A stretch of 58,814 bases of DNA from a bacterium (GTDB lineage Bacteria > UBA6262 > WVXT01): positions 1 through 58,814 of the forward strand of contig DATKVN010000093.1 of the NCBI GenBank assembly GCA_035530055.1. Direction: 5' to 3'. The translations under genes were made by a program, and so were the position numbers. How positions within the stretch are numbered: position 1 is the stretch's first letter; each line of letters opens with the position of its first letter. Positions 23,374 to 30,848 of this stretch are shown piece after piece. Below the pieces are notes generated by a model. That model made no database searches. It was not told the origin of the DNA and was given only the letters and a program-made list of their open reading frames with translations.

Positions 23374-24318
23374 CTACTTCTTTTCTTTCTTTCGCTGGGT
23401 GATTTTTATTATTTCCTTATCCAACTCACTAATTGCGGAATATCCCTCTCTTCTTAGTCGCTGATTCATAGCTGCTACCTCAATAATCCTCGCTATGTTC
23501 CTTCCAGGACGAATCGGGATTACTAATTCCGGAACATTAACTTCCAGAATCGTTGTATATTTCTGGTCGAAACCAAGTAGTTCGTACTCTTTGATTTTGT
23601 CCCACTCTTCAAGTCTAATTACCAGATCGATTTTTGCCGAATTTCTTACCGTACTTGCTCCAAACAATTTTTCAACATCTATTATTCCCAGTCCTTGGAC
23701 TTCTAAATAGTAGCGGATCGGTTCCTTGGCAAAGCCAATAAGAATGTTGCCCCTACGCTGTTTAATTCCTACTACTTCTCCAGCAATTAAACGATGTCCT
23801 CTATCGATAAGTTCCAGGGCACACTCGCTTTTGCCAATGCCAGTCACTCCTAATATCAAAATCCCAAGACCGTAAACTTCAACCATCACTCCTTGAACAG
23901 ATTTAGTGAGTGTAAGTCTATCCTCTAAAAAAGGCGAAAGGCGATTTACGAATGTAGAAATAGAAATGGAGGTTCTAAAGACCGGAATTTTCGCTTTCTG
24001 CGCCATTTTTATAAATTCTTGAGGAGGAGCAAAATTGCTGGTAACAATAAAACATGGGATTCCCTTGGAGAAGATCCCGCTTAACACAGTGGCTTTTCCC
24101 TTGATGTCTAACTTCTTTAAATAATCTAGTTCTTCCCGGTCTAAAATCTGGAGTTGACCAGGAGGTAAAATATCTGCCTCGCCAGATAACGCAAGGCCAA
24201 GACGATGAACTTCCCAGCTGGTTATTTTCCGATTTAAACCTTCCTTTCCAGCCACAAGCTGCAAATTTAACTCTGCCTTTTTCTGTTTAAGTAATTCTTC
24301 AACCAGAAGCTTTACCAT
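23374..24318 (-). CDS. hprK: HPr kinase/phosphorylase
   Basis: 314 residues, the usual length. The N-terminal DRTGG-like domain is followed by the C-terminal kinase domain: Walker A GVTGIGKSECALELIDRGHRL and the HprK signature EVQGLGIIDVEKLFG. It phosphorylates HPr on Ser46 when glycolytic intermediates are abundant and removes the phosphate when Pi is high. HPr in this window keeps Ser46, so enzyme and substrate match. It lies between ptsN and rapZ and is separated from rapZ by a 343-base repeat-filled spacer. Confidence 0.96.
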   Translation of the reverse strand: MVKLLVEELLKQKKAELNLQLVAGKEGLNRKITSWEVHRLGLALSGEADILPPGQLQILDREELDYLKKLDIKGKATVLSGIFSKGIPCFIVTSNFAPPQEFIKMAQKAKIPVFRTSISISTFVNRLSPFLEDRLTLTKSVQGVMVEVYGLGILILGVTGIGKSECALELIDRGHRLIAGEVVGIKQRRGNILIGFAKEPIRYYLEVQGLGIIDVEKLFGASTVRNSAKIDLVIRLEEWDKIKEYELLGFDQKYTTILEVNVPELVIPIRPGRNIARIIEVAAMNQRLRREGYSAISELDKEIIKITQRKKEKK

Positions 24319-24355
24319 TGTGAACTGACCTCTTATTTGTTCACCATTGCACTAA

Positions 24356-24820
24356 CTAATATGCATCTTCTTCCTTGATAATTTTAACTACTTCACTTGG
24401 GACTTTTGCTTCTCGTAGTGCCTGGCGAAAGAACTTATCCTTAAGAAGCCGGGATATTTTTGCCAATACTTTCAGATGCATCCCTGCCGAGTCTTGGGGA
24501 GCGATCAGGAGAAAAATTATATATACCTTTTCTCCATCTAAAGCATCAAATTCTATTCCCTTTCTGGATGTAGCAAATGCACAGACGATTTCTGTTACTT
24601 TATCTGTTTTAGCATGGGGAATTGCTACCCCCTGTCCAATCCCGGTGGAACCTAATTTTTCTCTATCCAATAGAGCCTGAAGTATTTTTTCTTTTGCATT
24701 TTCTTTTATCCTCTTGGCAACCACCAACTTATCAATTAACTCTTTCAGCGTCTCTTTCTTTTTGATTGCTTGTAAATCTACTTCAATGGCCTCTTTGCAA
24801 AGAAACCCCATAATCTTCAT
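24356..24820 (-). CDS. ptsN: PTS IIA component of the fructose/nitrogen type (PtsN-like)
   Basis: 154 residues of the EIIA(Fru/Ntr) fold. The phosphorylated histidine is in GIGQGVAIPHAKTD, followed by the family's IIFLLIAPQDSAGMHLKVLAKISRLL. No EIIB or EIIC part is attached, and it sits with hprK and rapZ, which favours a regulatory PtsN-type role over transport. The ATG at 24820 has a strong GGAGGA upstream. It is the first gene of the PTS cluster, behind a promoter at 24874-24902. Confidence 0.92.
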   Translation of the reverse strand: MKIMGFLCKEAIEVDLQAIKKKETLKELIDKLVVAKRIKENAKEKILQALLDREKLGSTGIGQGVAIPHAKTDKVTEIVCAFATSRKGIEFDALDGEKVYIIFLLIAPQDSAGMHLKVLAKISRLLKDKFFRQALREAKVPSEVVKIIKEEDAY

Positions 24821-24873
24821 CTTTTTCTCCTCCTATGCAGAATGGTCTTTTTTTTCATTATTTTTGCTTTATA

Positions 24874-24902
24874 ATTAAACTACATTTTAATAATTTTGTC
24901 AA
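24874..24902 (-). promoter_or_regulatory. Promoter of the ptsN-hprK-rapZ-PTS cluster
   Basis: Minus strand perfect TTGACA (24897-24902), 17-base spacer, TTTAAT (24874-24879), giving a leader of about 45 bases to the ptsN ATG. Confidence 0.65.
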
Positions 24903-24917
24903 TTACCAGAATTTTCT

Positions 24918-25008
24918 GGAGTAGCGAAACTTGTTTCGCATTAACGCACCGCAAGCGGTGCTACTCCAATTTTCTACTCCTAAGACGCAGGCTGAAGCCT
25001 GCGACTAC
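24918..25008. repeat. Three GTAG hairpins between lptB and ptsN
   Basis: GGAGTAGCGAAACTTGTTTCGC (read in two arms, GCGAAAC / GTTTCGC, 24918-24939), GCACCGC/GCGGTGC plus TACTCC (24945-24967) and ACGCAGGCT/AGCCTGCG plus ACTAC (24985-25008). The first two face each other, a BIME-like pair. Confidence 0.75.
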
Positions 25009-25012
25009 GTTT

Positions 25013-25732
25013 TTACATCTTGAATTTTTCGCCTAAGTAAACTTTGCGCGCTTCTTCTGATTCCAACAACTCTTTAGCAGTTCCCGAGAGCAAAATTCTT
25101 CCCTCATACATAATATAGGCTCTATCGATGATTTCCAGTGTCTCTCTAACATTATGGTCTGTAATCAGCACTCCCAATCCATTATTTTTGAGCCGGGCAA
25201 CAATCTGTTGAATTTCCACGGTGGTTATGGGATCAATGCCTACAAATGGTTCATCCAAAAGAATGTATTGAGGAGTGGTTACCAGGGCTCGGGAAATCTC
25301 TACCCTTCTCTTTTCTCCTCCGGATAGTAAGCAGGCCTTATTTTCTGCTAAATGTTCCACTCCCAACTCTCGAAGTAGACTTTTCAATTTTTCTTTCTTT
25401 TCGGACTGAGTTAGTTTGGTTGTCTCCAAAATAGCCTCTATGTTTTTCCTGACTGAAAGTCGCCTGAATATGGAAGGTTCCTGGGATAAATAACCAATCC
25501 CTTGCCTGGCTCGCTTATACATCGGTAACTCTGTTATGTCCCTTCCCTCCAAGAATATCCTGCCTTTGTCGGGACGAAGGAGGCCCACAATCATATAAAA
25601 GGTAGTTGTTTTACCAGCCCCGTTTGGACCAAGCAGACCTACAATTTCACCCGGGTTTATTTCTATTTCTACATCATCAACAATTTTGCGATGTGAATAT
25701 GTTTTAACCAGACCACTTGCTAATAAGCTCAT
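25013..25732 (-). CDS. lptB: LPS export ABC transporter ATP-binding protein LptB
   Basis: 239 residues of a stand-alone ABC ATPase. Walker A GPNGAGKTTTFY, Q-loop in SQEPSIFRRLSVRKNIEAIL, signature LSGGEKRRVEI, Walker B YILLDEPFVGIDP and the switch histidine in LITDHNVRET. The FVGIDP and ITDHNVRET wording is typical of LptB. With LptF/G (not in this window) it drives lipopolysaccharide from the inner membrane onto LptC and LptA, both encoded directly upstream. Confidence 0.95.
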   Translation of the reverse strand: MSLLASGLVKTYSHRKIVDDVEIEINPGEIVGLLGPNGAGKTTTFYMIVGLLRPDKGRIFLEGRDITELPMYKRARQGIGYLSQEPSIFRRLSVRKNIEAILETTKLTQSEKKEKLKSLLRELGVEHLAENKACLLSGGEKRRVEISRALVTTPQYILLDEPFVGIDPITTVEIQQIVARLKNNGLGVLITDHNVRETLEIIDRAYIMYEGRILLSGTAKELLESEEARKVYLGEKFKM

Positions 25733-25758
25733 TTTCCACCATTCAATAGAAATATTTT

Positions 25759-25860
25759 GTCGCGTAGGGGCGACCTTTATGGTCGCCCAGGGGCTTTATG
25801 CCCGCCCCGTAAAAATCCTCATGGGGGAATTTCTAACGGAACGCCCATAAAGGGCTACAC
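25759..25860. repeat. Composite of GGGCGACC and CCCTTTATGGGC hairpins
   Basis: GTCGCGTAGGGGCGACC, TTTAT, GGTCGCCC (25759-25788), then GGGGCTTTATGCCC (25790-25803), then ACGCCCATAAAGGGCTACAC (25841-25860). A near-identical assembly in the opposite orientation lies at 34845-34990. The last hairpin's first GTAG provides the lptA stop codon. Confidence 0.78.
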
Positions 25861-26519
25861 TACCGGTTTTTGGGGTAGATAGATGCCTTTACATTTCCTT
25901 CCATAATGATTCTTTGTTCATCGATAAACATAGTAATGATTTCTGCCGAGTAGTTAGCCTTTGCTTGTTCGTTATCCTGGTAAATACAGGGAGAACCTCC
26001 GGATAGAACAATTTTTTTTATTTCATAATCGTAGTCAAGAATCTCACCTGTAGCCGTTATTTCTCCGTGTTCTACCCTGGCATCACCCTGTACATGAACT
26101 TTTTTCCCATTGTCCAATAACTTTATTACTTCTCCTTCCATTTTTATTCTGTCTTCGGGATTCTCCTCATCGATTCGGATGAGCTCTGGATTGCCAGTTA
26201 AAGTACTCTTCTTGCTGTCCACATTGTAAGTTAATCGGTCAGAAAAGGCTTCCAGTTTTATAGATTCTTCTGGATAGGCTATAAGATGGACATTCCCTTT
26301 TCCTACTATATAGTTCTTTTTCTCATAATGTTCCATTATATCGGAAGTTATTACATCTTTTTTCCTAACCAATTTTACGTTCCCAAGAAAACGGGTGATT
26401 TCCCCTCTTCCCAATACTTCCATCCTCTCTCCTGTAATATTCACTGGCTGTTTGGGCTTCTCAGCAAAAACTGCGCTTACAAAAATGAATGGCAAAAAAA
26501 GTAGAATACTCTTTTTCAT
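25860..26519 (-). CDS. lptA: LptA / OstA-like periplasmic LPS-binding protein
   Basis: 219 residues with a cleavable signal peptide (KKSILLFLPFIFVSAVFA) and the repeating beta strands of the OstA/LptA domain: ITGERMEVLGRGEITRFLGNVKLVR, then several further GNV or GDARVEHG repeats. LptA bridges the periplasm and passes lipopolysaccharide to the outer membrane. The start is one base after the lptC stop. The TAG stop at 25860-25862 is formed by the GTAG of a hairpin repeat that has a twin near 34.9 kb, so the natural C terminus may have been longer or different. Confidence 0.88.
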   Translation of the reverse strand: MKKSILLFLPFIFVSAVFAEKPKQPVNITGERMEVLGRGEITRFLGNVKLVRKKDVITSDIMEHYEKKNYIVGKGNVHLIAYPEESIKLEAFSDRLTYNVDSKKSTLTGNPELIRIDEENPEDRIKMEGEVIKLLDNGKKVHVQGDARVEHGEITATGEILDYDYEIKKIVLSGGSPCIYQDNEQAKANYSAEIITMFIDEQRIIMEGNVKASIYPKNR

Positions 26520-26520
26520 G

Positions 26521-27078
26521 TTATTCTGATGATTTATGAATTACTCTTACGTTCTTTTTTATAACAATTTTTTCCAACCCTGGATCTGACTCTAATCCCT
26601 GCCCGGTGATTATTGTGTCACCCTTTTCCTGGCGAACAAAATCATCAGTAACTATTTTCTTTCGCTGGGTATCCCACTTCAGGCTTTCTGTCTTTAGCGT
26701 TATTCCTTCTTCTTCAGAAGTAACTACTACGTCTCCCCTCACTTCCATATCGCCTGATGGAGAACGAAGTTCCCCTTCCCTGGCAGTTAGAATAGAAGTA
26801 ATTTTCCCCTGGTCATAAAACCTAATTTTGAGTTTTTGTACAATTGTCCTTTCTTCTCTCTTATAAATTTCCGCTCTATCTGCCTCCAACTCCCATTCCT
26901 TTTCTCCCTGATTTGTGTGGGTGAGGGTAAAATTTTCTATGGCCTGGTCAGGAAAAGATTTTTTGTCAGAAATTTTTGGTTTTTCTGGTTTCTCTTTTCC
27001 ACAACTTGATAAACTAATAATAATAAGAAAAGTAAATACCCAGAAAAAATTCTTCTTCGCCATAATGTTGTCGTTCAT
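26521..27078 (-). CDS. lptC: LptC-like LPS export lipoprotein
   Basis: 185 residues. The N terminus is a lipoprotein signal: a short basic start, a hydrophobic stretch and the lipobox LSSC. The rest is the beta-jellyroll LptC/YrbK-type domain with FTLTHTNQGEKEWELEADRAEIYK and repeated strands to VRVIHKSSE. It links LptB-FG to LptA. The ATG at 27078 overlaps the kdsC stop (ATGA); a second ATG at codon 6 is closer to the signal sequence. A lipid anchor instead of the usual transmembrane helix differs from E. coli LptC. Confidence 0.85.
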   Translation of the reverse strand: MNDNIMAKKNFFWVFTFLIIISLSSCGKEKPEKPKISDKKSFPDQAIENFTLTHTNQGEKEWELEADRAEIYKREERTIVQKLKIRFYDQGKITSILTAREGELRSPSGDMEVRGDVVVTSEEEGITLKTESLKWDTQRKKIVTDDFVRQEKGDTIITGQGLESDPGLEKIVIKKNVRVIHKSSE

Positions 27079-27608
27079 TTATTACAATACTCTCCAGTAG
27101 CCTTTTCCCATTTCCCTTGTAATTTCAGTATCAGCTCAACCACTTCCCGCAAGACACCCCGACCACCTTCAGTCTTGGTTACATAATCTACTGCCTGTTT
27201 TACCTCTTCTGGCGCATCTTTCGGACAGAAAGATAATCCTGCCCTCTTCAGAACCGGTATGTCCACAAGGTCGTCTCCAATATAAGCGAAGTTTTCCTTC
27301 TTAAGTTTAAATTCCTGCAAAATCTCTTCAAGGGCTTCATCTTTGTCCATTCTTTTAAGACGAACGGCTTCTATCTTTAAATCCCTTGCCGTTTCCTCAA
27401 CCTGCTTGCACCCTCTTCCTGATATCCAGGCAAACTTCAAATTTCCTGGTCGTCTGGCAAGATTAAATCCCATGCGGTCTTTAACGTTCCAGCTCTTTAT
27501 CTCCTCTCCAGACTCCATAATCACAATATCGCCCGGGGTGAGCACACCATCAATGTCCATTCCTATCATCTCTATATTTTGGGCTTTTGCTTTGATTTTT
27601 TCATCCAT
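27075..27608 (-). CDS. kdsC: 3-deoxy-D-manno-octulosonate 8-phosphate phosphatase KdsC
   Basis: 177 residues of the short HAD (C0 cap-less) phosphatase type. Motif I MDIDGVLTPGDI holds the two aspartates, motif II is AWISGRG, and motif III/IV is NFAYIGDDLVDIPVLKRAG. KdsC removes phosphate from Kdo-8-P. The frame opens at a TTG at 27623, but the ATG at 27608 has GAGGT nine bases upstream and is preferred. It sits between kdsD and lptC with an overlap to lptC, the classical kds-lpt order. Confidence 0.94.
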   Translation of the reverse strand: MDEKIKAKAQNIEMIGMDIDGVLTPGDIVIMESGEEIKSWNVKDRMGFNLARRPGNLKFAWISGRGCKQVEETARDLKIEAVRLKRMDKDEALEEILQEFKLKKENFAYIGDDLVDIPVLKRAGLSFCPKDAPEEVKQAVDYVTKTEGGRGVLREVVELILKLQGKWEKATGEYCNK

Positions 27609-27628
27609 TTCGCCATACCTCAAATTAT

Positions 27629-27684
27629 TGCGGGCATAAAGCCCCCCTTATCGGGCGACCACGGTGGGTCGCCCCTACGCGACC
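27629..27684. repeat. Paired GTAG hairpins (GGGCATAAAGCCC + GGGCGACC)
   Basis: GCGGGCATAAAGCCCCCC followed by GGGCGACCACGG-TGGGTCGCCCC and CTACGCGACC. It fills the kdsD-kdsC gap and stops right at the kdsD stop codon. Confidence 0.8.
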
Positions 27685-28695
27685 TTAAAGAATGCCTTCG
27701 GAAAGAAGGTCCCTCTCGTCTACAATTCCTATGGGATAGCCCTTTCCATCTACTACAGGTATATTATCGAACTTCTTCTCCTGCATCATTTTTGCTGCCT
27801 CTATAGCCAGTATGTCCTGGGTAATAGTCTTTGGATTTTTAGTCATTACGGTATGAATTTTTTTGTTTAGAATTTTTTCATCTTTCTGCAATCTACGTCG
27901 CAAATCCCCATCAGTGAAGAACCCCACCAATTTACCAGAATTATCAACGACGCTCGTTGCACCGAGGCGCGTTTTAGTCATTACTAATAGCGCTTCTCTA
28001 ACTATCTTTTCCTGATGGATTACAGGATTATCTTTGCCTTTTCTCATTATGTCTTTAACCTTAAGGAGTAACCTTTTGCCGATAGTTCCACCGGGATGAA
28101 GACGAGCAAAGTCCTCTTTTTTGAACTTCTTTCTTTTCAACAGGGAAATCGCTAGAGCATCGCCCATGGCTAACATCGCTGTTGTGCTTGCTGTAGGAAC
28201 GAGATTATAAGGGCAAGCTTCTTCTTTTACTTTTACATTAATGACTAAATCGCTTTTCTTTGCTAATTTCGATTTAGGTTTTCCGGTTATGGTTATTAAC
28301 TTTAAATTCATTTTCCTTATCAGCGGCAAGAGTTTCTCAATCTCTTCAGTCTCCCCACTATGTGAGAGAGCTAAAACTAAGTCTCCTTCAGTCATCATTC
28401 CTACGTCACCAAGAATCCCTTCTGCGGGGTGGAGGAAAAATGCAGGAGTGCCTGTAGAGGCCAGGGTAGCTGCAATCTTTTTCCCGATCAATCCCGACTT
28501 TCCCATGCCCATAACTATAATTCTCCCCTTACAGGAAGCTATTATTTCCACAGCCTTTTCAAAATTACGGTCAATAGTGGAGATAAGATTCTTTATAGTT
28601 CTGGCTTCAATTTTTAAGACCTTTTTTGCTTCTTCAATACTTCCCACAAGATACCCCTTCTCCCTCTCCCCCAAGGAAAGAGGGGAATTTATCAT
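27685..28695 (-). CDS. kdsD: D-arabinose 5-phosphate isomerase KdsD (KpsF/GutQ family)
   Basis: About 320-336 residues. An N-terminal SIS domain (VMGMGKSGLIGKKIAATLASTGTPAFFLHPAEG, quoted here only as the GMGKSGLIG and FLHPAEG motifs, and LSHSGETEE) is followed by two C-terminal CBS domains. It converts ribulose-5-P to arabinose-5-P, the first step to Kdo. The longest frame starts with ATG at 28695, but residues 4-15 are translated from a CCCTCTCCC repeat. The GTG at 28647 has AAGGGG before it, supplied by that repeat, and gives a protein of normal length; it may be the true start. Confidence 0.93.
   Translation of the reverse strand: MINSPLSLGEREKGYLVGSIEEAKKVLKIEARTIKNLISTIDRNFEKAVEIIASCKGRIIVMGMGKSGLIGKKIAATLASTGTPAFFLHPAEGILGDVGMMTEGDLVLALSHSGETEEIEKLLPLIRKMNLKLITITGKPKSKLAKKSDLVINVKVKEEACPYNLVPTASTTAMLAMGDALAISLLKRKKFKKEDFARLHPGGTIGKRLLLKVKDIMRKGKDNPVIHQEKIVREALLVMTKTRLGATSVVDNSGKLVGFFTDGDLRRRLQKDEKILNKKIHTVMTKNPKTITQDILAIEAAKMMQEKKFDNIPVVDGKGYPIGIVDERDLLSEGIL
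28654..28685. repeat. CCCTCTCCC-family repeat at the start of kdsD
   Basis: CCCCTTCTCCCTCTCCC on the left and GGAAAGAGGGG on the right form an imperfect hairpin. On the coding strand it is a purine-rich stretch just before the alternative GTG start of kdsD. Confidence 0.6.
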
Positions 28696-28717
28696 TAGAG
28701 CCCTACAGAATCGGAAA

Positions 28718-28903
28718 TTAATCTTTCAGGAATATCCGCAACAAAATATAAGCGATACCTAAAATAGCATAAATGATTGCTAAAACTTTTAGATGCCATT
28801 TCCAGGTTGGTTCTTCTATCAGAACAGGTCTAAGGTCTGCTTTGCATTTTACACAAAATTTGGCATTCTCTTTGTTGTCATGCCCACATTTTGGACAACG
28901 CAT
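28718..28903 (-). CDS. Small zinc-ribbon membrane protein
   Basis: 61 residues. Two CxxC pairs at the N terminus (CPKCGHDNKENAKFCVKCKADL) form a rubredoxin-like zinc ribbon, followed by a linker and one transmembrane helix (VLAIIYAILGIAYILLRIFL). The zinc domain would face the cytoplasm. Such proteins are common and of unknown function. It lies between kdsA and kdsD with only short gaps, so it is transcribed with the Kdo genes, although nothing shows that it acts with them. Confidence 0.78.
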   Translation of the reverse strand: MRCPKCGHDNKENAKFCVKCKADLRPVLIEEPTWKWHLKVLAIIYAILGIAYILLRIFLKD

Positions 28904-28919
28904 ATGTGCCTCCAGAGTC

Positions 28920-29753
28920 TTATTCTTTACAGGTTGTCTTGACTACTTTATCTATTTTTATTAGTTTTTCCAATAGCTCTTTTACTCGACTCAATCTAAT
29001 CATATTTGGGCCATCGCTTAGAGCTTTCTCTGGTTGTGGATGAACCTCTAAAAAAAGTCCATCAATGCCTGTTGCTACTGCTGCCTGAGCAAGGAAAGGA
29101 ACATATTCTCTCTCCCCGGCAGTGGTGGTTCCCTTTCCCCCTGGTTTTTGAACACTGTGGGTGGCATCGAAAACTACAGGATAACCAAAGGACCTTATTA
29201 TGGGTAAAGATTTCATGTCTACAACTAAATTATTGTAACCAAAACAACTTCCTCTTTCTGTCAACAGGATATTTTTGTTTCCAGTCGATTCTATTTTTTC
29301 TATTACATTCTGCATATCCCAGGGGGCAAGGAATTGCCCTTTCTTTACATTTATTGGTTTCCCTGTCCTGGCTATGGATATGATAAGGTCAGTCTGTCGG
29401 CATAAGAATGCCGGAACCTGTAAGATATCGGCTACCTTGCTAACCAATTTAACTTCTTCTATCTGATGAACATCGACTAGTAATGGAATATCGAATTCTC
29501 TTTTGACTTTCTCTAAAATCTCCAGTCCCTTGTCCAATCCAGGACCCCGATAGGACTTGATGGAAGTTCGATTGGCTTTATCGTAAGAAGACTTGAAAAT
29601 AAAGGGGATGTTTATTTCACCTGTAATCTCTTTTAATCCTTCTATTGTCTTTCTGACCTGGTCCTCCGATTCGATAACGCAGGGCCCAGCAATCAGAACC
29701 AGAGGTCTGTTTCCTCCGATTTCAATATGGCCGATTTTTACTATTTTTACCAT
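28920..29753 (-). CDS. kdsA: 3-deoxy-8-phosphooctulonate synthase KdsA
   Basis: 277 residues. Signature [11 protein letters not shown] near the N terminus, [57 protein letters not shown] and the late [17 protein letters not shown]. The enzyme condenses PEP with arabinose-5-P to Kdo-8-[14 protein letters not shown] keeps the Asn typical of the metal-independent class, so this is probably not the metal-dependent type. It is downstream of the Trm112-like gene and kdsB. Confidence 0.96.
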   Translation of the reverse strand: MVKIVKIGHIEIGGNRPLVLIAGPCVIESEDQVRKTIEGLKEITGEINIPFIFKSSYDKANRTSIKSYRGPGLDKGLEILEKVKREFDIPLLVDVHQIEEVKLVSKVADILQVPAFLCRQTDLIISIARTGKPINVKKGQFLAPWDMQNVIEKIESTGNKNILLTERGSCFGYNNLVVDMKSLPIIRSFGYPVVFDATHSVQKPGGKGTTTAGEREYVPFLAQAAVATGIDGLFLEVHPQPEKALSDGPNMIRLSRVKELLEKLIKIDKVVKTTCKE

Positions 29754-29770
29754 TTAATTTCCTTGAAAGT

Positions 29771-29792
29771 CATTACGGGCATAAAGCCCTAC
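29771..29792. repeat. GTAG hairpin repeat, GGGCATAAAGCCC family
   Basis: ATTACGGGC-ATAAA-GCCCTAC. Same family as the hairpins at 25841, 27629, 34845 and 34912. Confidence 0.75.
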
Positions 29793-29795
29793 AAA

Positions 29796-29966
29796 TTACT
29801 CTAATGGAATGGCTTCATCGATTAACATTATGGGAATGTCGTCTTTAATAGGATACATCAGTTTACAGCCATCACAGATTATCCCGTTTTCTTTTTCATT
29901 TAAATGGACGTTGCCCTTGCATTTGGGGCAGGCTAAAATATCTAATAGCTCTTTGTTAATGGCCAT
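29796..29966 (-). CDS. Trm112 / YcaR-family small zinc-binding protein
   Basis: 56 residues, too short for many gene finders. The sequence opens MAINKELLDILACPKCKG, continues with a second cysteine pair in ICDGCKLMYPIKDDIPIML and ends DEAIPLE, the standard Trm112/YcaR layout (CPxC ... CxxC, YPI, IP.ML). In bacteria this family often lies next to kdsB or lpxK, as here (nine bases after kdsB). Eukaryotic and archaeal Trm112 activates methyltransferases; the bacterial role is unclear. The ATG at 29966 has GGAGG upstream. Confidence 0.9.
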   Translation of the reverse strand: MAINKELLDILACPKCKGNVHLNEKENGIICDGCKLMYPIKDDIPIMLIDEAIPLE

Positions 29967-29975
29967 AAAACCTCC

Positions 29976-30719
29976 TTATTCAGAATTTCTAAATATTTTT
30001 CTGACTTTTTCCAGGTCTTCCCGAGTGTCCACGCCAACAGAGTCGCACTCTGTAATTACTACTTTTATTTTGTATCCATTCTCCAAAGCCCTCATTTGTT
30101 CTAAGTCCTCAATTTTCTCTAAAGGGGTTTGCTTCATCTGGACAAAATTTAGAAGAAAGTCTCTCCTGTAGGCATAGAGGCCGATGTGTTTGCAACAGAC
30201 AGAACCAAGACTTTCCAACTCTAACGAATCCCTAACATAGGGGATTTGTGCACGAGAAAAATAGAGAGCAAATCCACCATTGTCTATTACCACTTTAACT
30301 ACATTGGGATTATTGAGTTCTTCTTGTGCAATTATTTTCCGGGCAACGGTGGCTATATCGATAGTTTTATCTTCAATTAATGCTTGTGCCACTTTTGATA
30401 TAACTTCTGGAGAAATCAGAGGTTCATCCCCTTGAATGTTTACGAAGATATCTGCATTTAACCCTTTGGCTACTTCAGCTACTCTGTCAGTACCACTTCT
30501 ACAGTTAGAAGAGGTCATTATTGCTTTACCTCTAAAATTTTCAACTACTTTGAAAATTTCCTCGTTATCTGTGGCTACCAGGATGTCGTTCAGAAGTTCC
30601 GCCTTCTTTGCTTGTTCGTAGACTTTCTGAATCAAGGGTTTACCGAGGATGTCGGCTAATACTTTACCTGGAAAACGTTTCGAATCGTAGCGGGCTGGAA
30701 TGATCCCTATAATTTTCAT
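29976..30719 (-). CDS. kdsB: 3-deoxy-manno-octulosonate cytidylyltransferase KdsB
   Basis: 247 residues, normal size. The nucleotidyl-transferase opening IIPARYDSKRFPGKVLADI is followed by VATDNEEI, SSNCRSGTDRVAEV, VNIQGDEPLISPE and YFSRAQIPYVRD, all conserved in KdsB. It activates Kdo with CTP to give CMP-Kdo, the substrate of WaaA encoded at 42-43 kb. It heads the Kdo/Lpt gene group. Confidence 0.96.
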   Translation of the reverse strand: MKIIGIIPARYDSKRFPGKVLADILGKPLIQKVYEQAKKAELLNDILVATDNEEIFKVVENFRGKAIMTSSNCRSGTDRVAEVAKGLNADIFVNIQGDEPLISPEVISKVAQALIEDKTIDIATVARKIIAQEELNNPNVVKVVIDNGGFALYFSRAQIPYVRDSLELESLGSVCCKHIGLYAYRRDFLLNFVQMKQTPLEKIEDLEQMRALENGYKIKVVITECDSVGVDTREDLEKVRKIFRNSE

Positions 30720-30742
30720 TCTTCCTTTAAAAGTGCCTCATG

Positions 30743-30775
30743 CCCCCTCATCCTCTCTCCCAAGGGAGAGGAGAT
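30743..30775. repeat. CCCTCTCCC-family hairpin
   Basis: CCTCTCTCCC-AA-GGGAGAGGAG between the methyltransferase gene and kdsB. Relatives at 2627, 11908 and 28654. Confidence 0.75.
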
Positions 30776-30848
30776 AGCGAAAAGGAACATTCTTCATAAA
30801 ACTCAATCTTTTATTCTAGCATATAATTGAAATAATTGCTAATACAAA

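Noticed and set aside
23167-23464. Two plus-strand open frames of 74-96 residues in the hprK-rapZ spacer
   Set aside because: They consist largely of translated hairpin repeats and the antisense of the end of hprK, with no ribosome-binding site; I treat the spacer as non-coding.
30720-30848. Promoter for kdsB upstream of its start
   Set aside because: A TATATG/TAGAAT-like -10 can be drawn, but no acceptable -35 at 16-18 bases; read-through from the glycosyltransferase genes is equally likely.
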